From: Jejuia sp040720935
Lineage (GTDB): Bacteria; Bacteroidota; Bacteroidia; Flavobacteriales; Flavobacteriaceae
Assembly (NCBI RefSeq): GCF_040720935.1
Contig: NZ_JBFDAE010000008.1
Location: 124,001-188,000, forward strand
DNA length: 64,000 nucleotides
Direction: 5' to 3'
Under the pieces are notes generated by a model. The model searched no databases. It had not been told where the DNA came from and saw nothing but the letters and a program-made list of their open reading frames with translations. The translations under genes and the position numbers were made by a program. Positions 51,922-59,775 of this stretch are shown here, one piece after another (position 1 is the stretch's first letter; every line of letters begins with the position of its first letter).

Positions 51922-53493
51922 ATGAGCAAAAAAGTTTTCGTTCTATTGATAATTTTAATGAGTCTATCTCTAATAGGAATCATTTTTGTTCAGGCATATT
52001 TTATTAGTGGTGCTGTTGAAAATGAAAAAGATAGGTTTCGATTTAATGTCAATAAAGCATTAAGTTATGTATCCAATACTATTGAGCAAGAGGAATTCGA
52101 CACCTATTTTGAGAGTCTTCAAAGCCTTGATAATGAAAAAATAAAAGATACAGCTGCGATATCTGAACTTTTTATATATCGTCGTAATAATAGTACAAAA
52201 GAAACATTTATTTATAATAGTAATGTTTTGGAAGAAAACTATAAGTTGTCTTCATCGCTCTTTGACATTGGTTTAGATAGTTTAAATATAAAGGATATCA
52301 TTGCCAATTCTGAAATGCAGGTTATAAAAGGTAACGATAATACTGATAAAGATTTGACGAGGGCTCCTATTTTAAATATGGTTAATAGTGGCCGTTTAAA
52401 AGACGCTGAAAGAAGTTATTTTTATAAAAACCTAAGAGCATTTACAAAGACAATTCCTGTACACAAAAGGGTTTCTAAAGATGATATCTCAAAATTATTG
52501 TCGATGAAATTGAAAGAAAATAATATCGATATTGATTTTGAGTTTGCCATTTACAGCAGGGATTTAGCAACAAAGGTGTATAGTGATGGGTTTGAAAAGG
52601 ATGATAAATTAACCTTTAGCATCCCTGTGTTCTATGATGAAAATAATCGGAGCAATTATAAGCTACTGGTAAATTTTCCAAACGACCACAGGTTTATTCT
52701 GTCTTCAATAATTGGGATGATTTTATTATCGGTTGTGTTTACTTTAATTATAATTTTAGCATATTCAAGTGCTTTGTTCCAATTGGTAAAACAGCGTAAA
52801 ATTGCACAGATCAAAACAGATTTTATCAATAATATGACACATGAATTTAAAACGCCCATTGCTACAATTAATTTAGCTTTAGACGCCATTAAAAACCCAA
52901 AGATCATTGATGATAAAACTAAAGTGATTCGTTATCTCAACATGATTAAGGAAGAGAATAAGAGGATGCACGCCCAGGTTGAAAACGTATTAAGAATATC
53001 TAAACTAGAAAGGAACGAACTAAATATAAGTAAGGAAAGAGTGGAACTTCACGACTTAATTGAAGATGCTATTACGCATGTTGAGTTGCTTGTTGAAGAT
53101 AGACAAGGGTATATCAAAACCCATTTTGATGCTGAAAAATCATCGGTATTGGCAAATGAAACGCACTTTACAAATGTTATAGTAAATATACTGGATAATG
53201 CTATAAAGTATTCTCCAGAAGCACCAAAAATAGATGTTTTTACGGAAAATGCAGGCACGAATATTTTGTTGAAAATTCAAGATCAGGGGAGTGGTATGAG
53301 TAAAACAGCTGTTAAACGGGTTTTTGAAAAATTTTATAGAGAACATACAGGAAACATACATAATGTAAAGGGCCATGGTTTAGGCCTGGCATATGTAAAG
53401 CGTATTGTAGATGACCATCAAGGTTTTATATCAGTAGAAAGTGAAAAAGGAAAAGGGAGTGTTTTTACAATAAAACTGCCTTTAATATCATAA
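51922..53493 (+). CDS. Membrane sensor histidine kinase
   Basis: A 523-residue kinase. It has two membrane helices (about 5-27 and 258-284) flanking a periplasmic sensor of about 230 residues, an H-box with H307 in MTHEFKTPIATINLAL, the N-box NVIVNILDNAIKYSPEAP, and G-boxes DQGSGMSK and GHGLGLAYVKRIV. It phosphorylates the response regulator encoded 4 nt downstream. The pair resembles RprX/RprY of Bacteroides in layout. The signal is unknown. Confidence 0.93.
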   Translation: MSKKVFVLLIILMSLSLIGIIFVQAYFISGAVENEKDRFRFNVNKALSYVSNTIEQEEFDTYFESLQSLDNEKIKDTAAISELFIYRRNNSTKETFIYNSNVLEENYKLSSSLFDIGLDSLNIKDIIANSEMQVIKGNDNTDKDLTRAPILNMVNSGRLKDAERSYFYKNLRAFTKTIPVHKRVSKDDISKLLSMKLKENNIDIDFEFAIYSRDLATKVYSDGFEKDDKLTFSIPVFYDENNRSNYKLLVNFPNDHRFILSSIIGMILLSVVFTLIIILAYSSALFQLVKQRKIAQIKTDFINNMTHEFKTPIATINLALDAIKNPKIIDDKTKVIRYLNMIKEENKRMHAQVENVLRISKLERNELNISKERVELHDLIEDAITHVELLVEDRQGYIKTHFDAEKSSVLANETHFTNVIVNILDNAIKYSPEAPKIDVFTENAGTNILLKIQDQGSGMSKTAVKRVFEKFYREHTGNIHNVKGHGLGLAYVKRIVDDHQGFISVESEKGKGSVFTIKLPLIS

Positions 53494-53497
53494 AATT

Positions 53498-54202
53498 ATG
53501 GAAGAACAAAACAAGAAAATTTTATTAGTAGAGGACGATCCAAATTTCGGAACAGTTCTCAGGGATTATTTAATGATGAATGATTATGATGTAGTGCATG
53601 CCAAAAATGGTATGGAAGGCTTTGAGAAGTTCAAGAAAGACGATTACGATTTATGCATTCTTGATGTCATGATGCCCTATAAAGACGGGTTTACCTTAGC
53701 AAAGGAAATTCGTGAAAAAAATACAGACGTACCTATCGTTTTCCTTACAGCGAAAGCCATGAAAGAAGACGTTTTAAAAGGGTACAAGGTTGGCGCGGAC
53801 GATTATTTAAACAAACCTTTTGATAGCGAGGTGTTATTGATGAAAATAAAAGCTATCATACAACGAAAAGCAACTGAAACAATTTCGGATAGTAAACAGT
53901 TTGAATTTAAAATAGGTCGTTTTGATTTAAATTCTAAATTACGTTTTTTAAAATTTGACGGCGCAGACCCAATAAAATTATCTCCAAAGGAAAACGAATT
54001 ATTGCGTTTATTGGCGTTACATGAAAACGACTTAATGCCTCGTGAATTAGCGTTAACCAAAATATGGAGAGACGATAACTATTTTACTTCGCGAAGTATG
54101 GATGTGTATATCGCTAAATTGCGTAAATATTTAAAACTAGATCCCCAAGTGGAAATTTTAAATATTCATGGCGAAGGTTTTAGATTGGTCGTGAATACTT
54201 AG
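53498..54202 (+). CDS. OmpR-family response regulator
   Basis: A 234-residue regulator with a receiver domain (D56 in LCILDVMMPYKDG, FLTAKAMKED, DDYLNKPFD) and a winged-helix DNA-binding domain (LSPKENELLRLLALHEND, TSRSMDVYIAKLRKYL, GEGFRLVV). It follows its kinase in an operon and ends in a strong terminator. RprY-like members bind stress and redox gene promoters in Bacteroides; the targets here are unknown. Confidence 0.94.
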   Translation: MEEQNKKILLVEDDPNFGTVLRDYLMMNDYDVVHAKNGMEGFEKFKKDDYDLCILDVMMPYKDGFTLAKEIREKNTDVPIVFLTAKAMKEDVLKGYKVGADDYLNKPFDSEVLLMKIKAIIQRKATETISDSKQFEFKIGRFDLNSKLRFLKFDGADPIKLSPKENELLRLLALHENDLMPRELALTKIWRDDNYFTSRSMDVYIAKLRKYLKLDPQVEILNIHGEGFRLVVNT

Positions 54203-54232
54203 AAACTTATTTCAGAATTTATTATAGATATT

Positions 54233-54260
54233 AAAAATCCAGCAAACGCTGGATTTTTTC
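54233..54260 (+). terminator. Terminator after the response regulator
   Basis: An 11-bp perfect stem (AAAAATCCAGC at 54233-54243 with GCTGGATTTTT at 54248-54258) has a 4-nt loop and a T-run. Confidence 0.88.
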
Positions 54261-54428
54261 TTTTGGTGCTACCCTAAAAAGGTCGGGCTTTAGTCGTCGA
54301 TCTCTAGTTTAAATTAAAGAACTTTTTGCGAAATGCAAAAAAAGGGTTTCAAACACAACGAACTCACTTTTACGATGTGCTTAAAAGTTTTTATTTGTTA
54401 TATACACAAGTTGTGCTGCGTTTTTAAT

Positions 54429-55097
54429 TTAGAATGTTAAGTCATCACTTTCACTATCGACACTATTTTGTTTTTGAACATTCACTCCGTACCAGCCTGA
54501 AAGTTGTAAATAGCATCGTTCATCAATATCAGAATCTTTGGGTTTCCACCACCTTGCCAATGAAACTCTTATTAAAGTCCCACGGGGAATTACTGGAACT
54601 TTCGGCGCAAAACCAACATAAGGAAATCTTTTTGGTCGTATGAAATCATTTTGAGGTGGATAATTATAATGTTTTTCATCACTGTCCAATGTTAGGTCTT
54701 GGTCTGAAATCCAAAATCCAACACTATTCACAGGTAAATTATCTTTACAAATGTACCCACTACCTTTATTTGTCCAACCAAGTCTTCCGCTAAAAACTTG
54801 AGTTGGGGCGCCGTTGAAAATTCTAACACCGCAATTTTTTAAGTAGATAGATATATTGCCAATGTCTCTTAAATAATTTCTATTTTTAACTATAACGTCT
54901 TCTATATGAGGAGGTTCGGTACCTTCTCTATTGTAAAACTTAATATCCCAAACATCTCCTATATCTAAATCGGTATCTGCATATTGGTCCCAATTACCTG
55001 GATTCAGCAAACGAACAAATCGATTATTTGCCATGATTAAACCACCAACGCAAGCTACGTTCCCTTTATGGGTTTTAGAAGTGATTAATATTTCCAT
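54429..55097 (-). CDS. Dual-OB-domain-like protein
   Basis: A 222-residue cytoplasmic protein with no signal peptide. It starts MEILITSKTHKGNVACVGG, continues with FVRLLNPGNWDQ and WDIKFYNREGTEPPHIEDV, and ends with GTLIRVSLARWWKPKDSD and CYLQLSGWYG. The pattern resembles proteins annotated as dual OB-fold domain proteins, which could bind nucleic acid or nucleotides. It overlaps the preceding DUF488 gene by one base and is the last gene of a three-gene operon with two DUF488 genes. The function is unknown; a defence or DNA-damage role is only a guess. Confidence 0.7.
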   Translation of the reverse strand: MEILITSKTHKGNVACVGGLIMANNRFVRLLNPGNWDQYADTDLDIGDVWDIKFYNREGTEPPHIEDVIVKNRNYLRDIGNISIYLKNCGVRIFNGAPTQVFSGRLGWTNKGSGYICKDNLPVNSVGFWISDQDLTLDSDEKHYNYPPQNDFIRPKRFPYVGFAPKVPVIPRGTLIRVSLARWWKPKDSDIDERCYLQLSGWYGVNVQKQNSVDSESDDLTF

Positions 55098-55573
55098 TAT
55101 AGGTGGGTAATTTTATATCCGATTTTTTCAAGTTTATCCGTTACAATTGACCTATGGCAAGCCTCTGGTTTTTCCTCAACGCAGAATAAAACAACTCTAC
55201 TTGCTCCAATTTTATCAAGTTTATCTATGAAAGAATCAAAGTCAAAATTTCCTAAAATCCTATCTTTATAAGCGATGGAAAAAATTTTGCCTAATTTATT
55301 TCTATCTTGTTTTAATTCTCCTTGCTGTGCATCTGCTTCTTTCTGTAAATCTCTAATTTCTGAAGTTGGTGCAAGTTCTAAAACGTGACCATATTTAATA
55401 TCCAACTCATTGAGTTTTTCTTGTAAACGATTACTGTTTACAAAGGAATATTTTGCTCCTCTAACTCCTCTGCGTTGTCTTATGTCGCAAAAGGTATCGA
55501 TATTGTTTTCCGTTAGTTTATTAAAGTATTCTGTTTCTGTCGAGTTGTAAACCCCTATGGTGAAAAATTCCAT
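55097..55573 (-). CDS. DUF488 family protein (second copy)
   Basis: A 158-residue DUF488 protein with FFTIGVYNSTETEYFNKL at the start, the conserved DIR motif (FCDIRQRRGVRGA) and the C-terminal CVEEKPEACHRSIVTDKL. The cysteine, glutamate and CHR residues are the family signature. The family has no established biochemical role. It lies 3 nt after the first DUF488 gene and overlaps the dual-OB gene by one base. The copies are only distantly similar, which suggests distinct roles. Confidence 0.85.
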   Translation of the reverse strand: MEFFTIGVYNSTETEYFNKLTENNIDTFCDIRQRRGVRGAKYSFVNSNRLQEKLNELDIKYGHVLELAPTSEIRDLQKEADAQQGELKQDRNKLGKIFSIAYKDRILGNFDFDSFIDKLDKIGASRVVLFCVEEKPEACHRSIVTDKLEKIGYKITHL

Positions 55574-55576
55574 TTA

Positions 55577-56128
55577 TTAATAGGATTTTCGAGAAGTAAA
55601 GTCAATTTCATCGCCAAATAAGTCAACTGTTCCCTTTCCTTTTGTTAATTCGTTCATTACTGATCGTTGAGATTTTATTCGTTTGGCTGAAACTATGTGA
55701 TTTAATGAAACTTTTTCTTTGAGCAATTCTTGACCAATTAATTTGCTTCTATGGCATTCTTCTGGTTTTGATTCACTACACATTATTGCTAGATTTATTT
55801 TTTTGTCATTTGCTGTAGTAAGTCTCTTTAAACCTTCCCTGAAAAAATCTTTTTCTTTAATTAAGTCATAAACGACTTTACCGTCATAATCATAGCAACT
55901 TCTATCGGCTGGCAAACCACCTAAAGTTTCTCCGACAAAAACATAAGTTATTTGGTGCTTTTTTAATTCATTATCAAGTTGTGCTTGATTAAATTGGGGA
56001 TTCCATTTAGAATATGGCTTTGACCTAATGTCAAGCAAAAAGTGAATATTAAAAGATTTCAGTTCTTCTATAAACGCCTCAATCTTTTTATTCCCGTGTC
56101 CTATTGAATATAGTGTTGACTTATTCAT
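55577..56128 (-). CDS. DUF488 family protein (first copy)
   Basis: A 183-residue DUF488 protein: LYSIGHGNKKIEAFIEEL, LLDIRSKPYSKWNPQFN, VGETLGGLPADRSCYDYDG and IMCSESKPEECHRSKLIG. It keeps all family signatures, including the DIR and CHR motifs. It is the first gene of the DUF488-DUF488-dual-OB operon. The DUF488 fold has been structurally solved in a few members, but the activity is unclear. Upstream lies the 655-base region that holds a mobile-like inverted repeat. Confidence 0.88.
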   Translation of the reverse strand: MNKSTLYSIGHGNKKIEAFIEELKSFNIHFLLDIRSKPYSKWNPQFNQAQLDNELKKHQITYVFVGETLGGLPADRSCYDYDGKVVYDLIKEKDFFREGLKRLTTANDKKINLAIMCSESKPEECHRSKLIGQELLKEKVSLNHIVSAKRIKSQRSVMNELTKGKGTVDLFGDEIDFTSRKSY

Positions 56129-56370
56129 AATTACAAAGTTTCAAATTTTGCTCGATGTTTTTAAATGTACCACTACTTGTTATATAGTAACTTTTATTAT
56201 TAATACCCCGTAAATATAATTAATATTTTTTACAGAAATACGTAAAAATTCCTAATAGTAAACGATCATGTTTTCAATAAGATGTTACAAAGAATACAGT
56301 CGAAATATTTTTATCCAGCTAAAAAGAATTAGAAGTTTAAAACGTACACTCAATCACTCACATTAAAGAA

Positions 56371-56415
56371 GTTTCAACTGTAATTGTCGTTTTCTTCATA
56401 ATATTTTATTTATTC
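56371..56415 (-). pseudogene. Remnant of a duplicated SRPBCC gene start
   Basis: These 45 bases match 57172-57216 at 42 positions. That second segment covers the first codons and upstream bases of the intact SRPBCC gene. On the minus strand the remnant reads MKKTTITVETS from an ATG at 56399 and meets a stop after 13 codons. It is a truncated copy, probably left by duplication followed by deletion. Confidence 0.75.
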
Positions 56416-56473
56416 ATTTATAGGGGTAATATCTAAATTAAATCATCTAATGTAGAATCATTGAAACCAGTTT

Positions 56474-56612
56474 GCTAGTGCTTGTTTGTAACGAGTACCC
56501 ACAACTATATTTTAAACTATTTACTTTTAAAAATAGTTATATCATACATTTAATTTGAATATATATCGTTTGGACTTACTCAATACGGTACTCGTTACAA
56601 ACGAGCACTAGC
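56474..56612. mobile_element. MITE-like element with 26-bp terminal inverted repeats
   Basis: GCTAGTGCTTGTTTGTAACG... at 56474-56499 and its complement at 56587-56612 match at 25 of 26 positions, and 87 AT-rich bases lie between them. No transposase is encoded. Size and structure fit a miniature inverted-repeat element or a REP/BIME pair moved by a RAYT transposase elsewhere. Other copies in the genome would prove it. Confidence 0.65.
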
Positions 56613-56783
56613 GATTTTTTTAAAGGGGTTATAATAGATAATCACTTATTATTATAAGTTGTTCTATCAAATTTAGCACGGTAATTTTCATTTTTTGAAA
56701 CCACCTTGTTTTAATTTCTTTTGAAGGTGAAAAAGCTTCAGCAAACGTCATTAAACCAACTAAAACAGGAAAGATTGCAATTA

Positions 56784-57200
56784 TTAACTAGATTCAACAT
56801 ATCTCTTAAAATTCCCAAGTATCGCCTGCCAACCTGCTCTTTGTTGTTCATCGGAATTTGTGCCTTCTGCTTCAAATGTTTCAGATAATTGCACTTCATC
56901 TCCCTCTTTTGTGAATTTAATTTCCACAATGCGTCCATCTGTCATTCTATAGGAAATGAATTCATTGTTAATGATGTTTATATATGTTCCTGTAAAATCA
57001 AACCCCATACTACCATCTTTAGCTTCCATTCTCCAAACGAAATTGCCATCTTTTTGTAAATCATTTGTCGCCGTTGGGCAGCACCATTCATCTGAAGCAA
57101 AGTTCCAATTTATAATATGTTTGGGTTCAGTCCAAAATTCCCAAACCTTTTCTATTGAAGCTTTAATTGTTGTTTCAACTGTAATTGTCATTTTCTTCAT
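56784..57200 (-). CDS. SRPBCC (AHSA1-like) domain protein
   Basis: A 138-residue START-like protein: TITVETTIKASIEKVWEFWT, NWNFASDEWCCPTATNDL, FDFTGTYINIINNEFISYRM and LSETFEAEGTNSDEQQRAG ending in LGNFKRYVESS. AHSA1-like proteins bind small hydrophobic ligands, but the ligand is unknown. A truncated copy of its 5' end lies 800 bp further along at 56371-56415. It starts 10 nt after the stop of the DUF1801/CDGSH gene, so the two are likely co-transcribed. Confidence 0.88.
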   Translation of the reverse strand: MKKMTITVETTIKASIEKVWEFWTEPKHIINWNFASDEWCCPTATNDLQKDGNFVWRMEAKDGSMGFDFTGTYINIINNEFISYRMTDGRIVEIKFTKEGDEVQLSETFEAEGTNSDEQQRAGWQAILGNFKRYVESS

Positions 57201-57210
57201 AATATGTAAT

Positions 57211-57849
57211 TTATTCTAGTTGTTTGTGAGAGCCATCACAATTTGGCATTTTTTTGGAAAGTCCGCAAACGCAATCATTAATTCCTTTACCATCATAAAT
57301 GCGTTCTTCATACTTTTCAATCCTTGAAGTTCTAGTTTTTGATTGTTTTGCACCTGAAAAATGTAAAAGATAACCACGTTGGCGCCCTTTTGTCAGATTC
57401 TCAAAAGCGGATTTAAATTCAGAATCTTCTTTAAACTTTTCTTCAAGTTCATCGGGATATTCGAGTGCATCATTCTTTTTTAAATCAACTTTAATTCCAG
57501 CTTTCTCTAATGCTATAGCTTCATAAATATAGCTTTTCAAAATAGGTTGAAGTTCATTAATTTCTTTGACGCTTTTAAAAGGAATTAGTTTTACAAATCT
57601 TGAATTTGGTCCTGGTCTTTTAAGAATATTTTCTGTGTCTTTTAAAAGCACACCTTTAAGGAAACTAAGTGTACAATAGTCTTTTAAGCCACCAATTAGC
57701 ACGATATTTTTACCTTCAAAAGTATAACAAGGGTTTCGCCACTTGAAATCTTCTGTAAGTCCGCAGTCAAGAATTATGTGTCTCAAAGCTTCCAATTCTT
57801 TCTGCCATTTTTCAAGGTTTTCTAAATAGTCGTCAACTTTGGGGTTCAT
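57211..57849 (-). CDS. DUF1801/YdeI-like protein with C-terminal CDGSH iron-sulfur motif
   Basis: A 212-residue protein. I start it at ATG 57849 (MNPKVDDYLEN), as the longer frame would need a TTG. Residues 1-110 resemble DUF1801 (WQKELEALRHIILDCGLTED, WRNPCYTFEGKNIVLIGGLKDYCTLSF). Residues 110-185 form the YdeI-like part (DALEYPDELEEKFKEDSEFK, GRQRGYLLHFSGAKQSKTR). Residues 193-208 match the CDGSH motif fully: C193-V-C195, then S198, P202, C204, D205 and H208. CDGSH proteins bind a 2Fe-2S cluster through three cysteines and one histidine. The fused role is unknown; a redox-sensing tail is an inference. Confidence 0.85.
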   Translation of the reverse strand: MNPKVDDYLENLEKWQKELEALRHIILDCGLTEDFKWRNPCYTFEGKNIVLIGGLKDYCTLSFLKGVLLKDTENILKRPGPNSRFVKLIPFKSVKEINELQPILKSYIYEAIALEKAGIKVDLKKNDALEYPDELEEKFKEDSEFKSAFENLTKGRQRGYLLHFSGAKQSKTRTSRIEKYEERIYDGKGINDCVCGLSKKMPNCDGSHKQLE

Positions 57850-58007
57850 TATGATTTTAGTTTTTTTCAACTGAAACTGCGTGTAAAACGAAATTATCTA
57901 AAAATTCTTAAAAAGCAATAATTCCCCTTCAATTTCAATCATTTTTCAATGTTAATAACAATCATTTAAATATAAAAAACAATGCGCTAATAACTATTTA
58001 AATTTTG

Positions 58008-58015
58008 TAAATTTG
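58008..58015 (+). promoter_or_regulatory. -7 box upstream of pyrG
   Basis: TAAATTTG matches TAnnTTTG and lies 20 nt before the pyrG ATG. A matching -33 element is not evident. Confidence 0.4.
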
Positions 58016-58035
58016 CCTGCGTTTATAAGCGCAAC

Positions 58036-59652
58036 ATGACAAGTAAGACAAAGTACATTTTTGTAACCGGTGGGGTTACATCTTCATTAGGTAAAGGCAT
58101 CATTGCCGCATCTTTAGCCAAATTATTACAAGCACAAGGTTATAGAGTTACCATCCAAAAATTAGATCCATATATTAACGTAGATCCAGGAACTTTAAAC
58201 CCTTACGAGCATGGAGAATGTTATGTGACCGAGGACGGCGCAGAAACAGATTTGGATTTAGGGCATTACGAGCGCTTTTTAAATGTACCTACAAGTCAAG
58301 CCAATAATGTAACGACGGGGCGTATTTACCAAAGTGTGATTCAAAAGGAACGTGAAGGCAAATTTCTTGGAAAAACGGTTCAGGTAGTGCCACATATTAC
58401 AAATGAAATTAAGCGACGTGTTCAAATTCTTGGAAAATCCGGTGATTATGATATCGTAATTACGGAGATTGGAGGAACGGTTGGTGATATAGAATCTTTA
58501 CCTTATATAGAAGCTGTACGTCAATTACGCTGGGATTTGGGAGAGCACAATGGTTTGGTGATTCATTTAACCTTAGTGCCTTATTTATCGGCAGCTGGAG
58601 AATTGAAAACGAAGCCTACGCAACATAGTGTAAAAACATTGATGGAAAGTGGGGTACAAGCCGATATTTTGGTATGTAGAACAGAGCATAACCTGCCAAA
58701 GGATTTACGTAGAAAATTAGCATTGTTTTGTAACGTAACTGCCGATTCTGTAATTCAATCCATTGATGCATCAACTATTTATGATGTGCCAAATTTAATG
58801 TTGAAAGAAGGGCTTGATAAAATAGTGCTTAAAAAATTGGATTTGGAAAGTACCAAACCAGATATTTCTAATTGGAACAAATTTGTGCACCGCTATAAAA
58901 ACCCTAAAACCGAAGTTAATATCGGTTTAATAGGTAAATATGTAGAATTACAGGATTCTTATAAATCTATTTTAGAGTCTTTTATTCATGCGGGTGCTGC
59001 AAATGAGGTTAGGGTTAATGTGGAGTCGGTACATTCTGAGTATTTAAATAATGAAAACACCGAGTTGATGTTAGGGCATTTAGATGCTGTTTTGGTGGCG
59101 CCTGGTTTTGGAGAGCGTGGCATTGAAGGTAAAATTTCAGCGGTAAAATTTGTTAGGGAAAATAATATTCCATTTTTAGGGATATGTTTGGGAATGCAAA
59201 TGGCGGTCATTGAATTTGCACGTAATGTGTTGCATTTAAAAGATGCGAATTCTTCTGAAATGGATGCTGATACACCACATCCTGTAATTGATTTAATGGA
59301 AGAACAAAAAACCATTAAAAATAAAGGTGGCACTATGCGTTTAGGCGCATGGGACTGTGCATTGACGCCAGGTAGTAAAGTCGCTAAAATCTATAAAACC
59401 GAGGATATAAAAGAACGTCACAGACATCGTTATGAATTTAATAGCGACTATAAATCTCAAATTGAAGAAGGAGGTATGTTTGCCACGGGATTAAACCCTA
59501 AAACTAAATTGGTTGAAATTGTAGAAATTCCAGATCATCCATGGTTTATAGGTGTGCAGTACCACCCAGAATATAAGAGTACAGTTGCAAGTCCGCATCC
59601 ATTATTTGTGGCATTTGTAAAAGCAGCTTTAAAACATAAGAATTCAAAATAG
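58036..59652 (+). CDS. pyrG: CTP synthase
   Basis: A 538-residue CTP synthase. The N-terminal synthetase has FVTGGVTSSLGKGIIAASL and DPYINVDPGTLNPYEHGE. The C-terminal glutaminase has the nucleophile in FLGICLGMQMAV (near residue 380) and the partner residues in GVQYHPEYKS. It aminates UTP to CTP with ammonia from glutamine. The length and motifs are normal. yidC follows after 123 nt, the usual Bacteroidetes order. Confidence 0.98.
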   Translation: MTSKTKYIFVTGGVTSSLGKGIIAASLAKLLQAQGYRVTIQKLDPYINVDPGTLNPYEHGECYVTEDGAETDLDLGHYERFLNVPTSQANNVTTGRIYQSVIQKEREGKFLGKTVQVVPHITNEIKRRVQILGKSGDYDIVITEIGGTVGDIESLPYIEAVRQLRWDLGEHNGLVIHLTLVPYLSAAGELKTKPTQHSVKTLMESGVQADILVCRTEHNLPKDLRRKLALFCNVTADSVIQSIDASTIYDVPNLMLKEGLDKIVLKKLDLESTKPDISNWNKFVHRYKNPKTEVNIGLIGKYVELQDSYKSILESFIHAGAANEVRVNVESVHSEYLNNENTELMLGHLDAVLVAPGFGERGIEGKISAVKFVRENNIPFLGICLGMQMAVIEFARNVLHLKDANSSEMDADTPHPVIDLMEEQKTIKNKGGTMRLGAWDCALTPGSKVAKIYKTEDIKERHRHRYEFNSDYKSQIEEGGMFATGLNPKTKLVEIVEIPDHPWFIGVQYHPEYKSTVASPHPLFVAFVKAALKHKNSK

Positions 59653-59775
59653 ATGTCATAGTGGCATTTAAATATAAACTGGATAGTTTTTTGTTCATCA
59701 CAAAACTTAAATAAACAACTCGTTATTCCCATTAAGTCGAAATTTAAATTTCATCTAGAATAACACCAACTACAT

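Larger units (their letters stand above)
56129..56783. other. 655-base gene-poor region with repeat and gene remnant
   Basis: This region lies between the DUF488 operon and the SRPBCC gene. It contains a gene-start remnant (56371-56415), a 139-bp inverted-repeat element (56474-56612), and a minus-strand open stretch of about 50 codons (about 56629-56785) with no credible start, reading like a membrane-protein fragment (IAIFPVLVGLMTFAEAF). Nothing else coding is supported. It looks like a site of past insertion and deletion. Confidence 0.65.
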
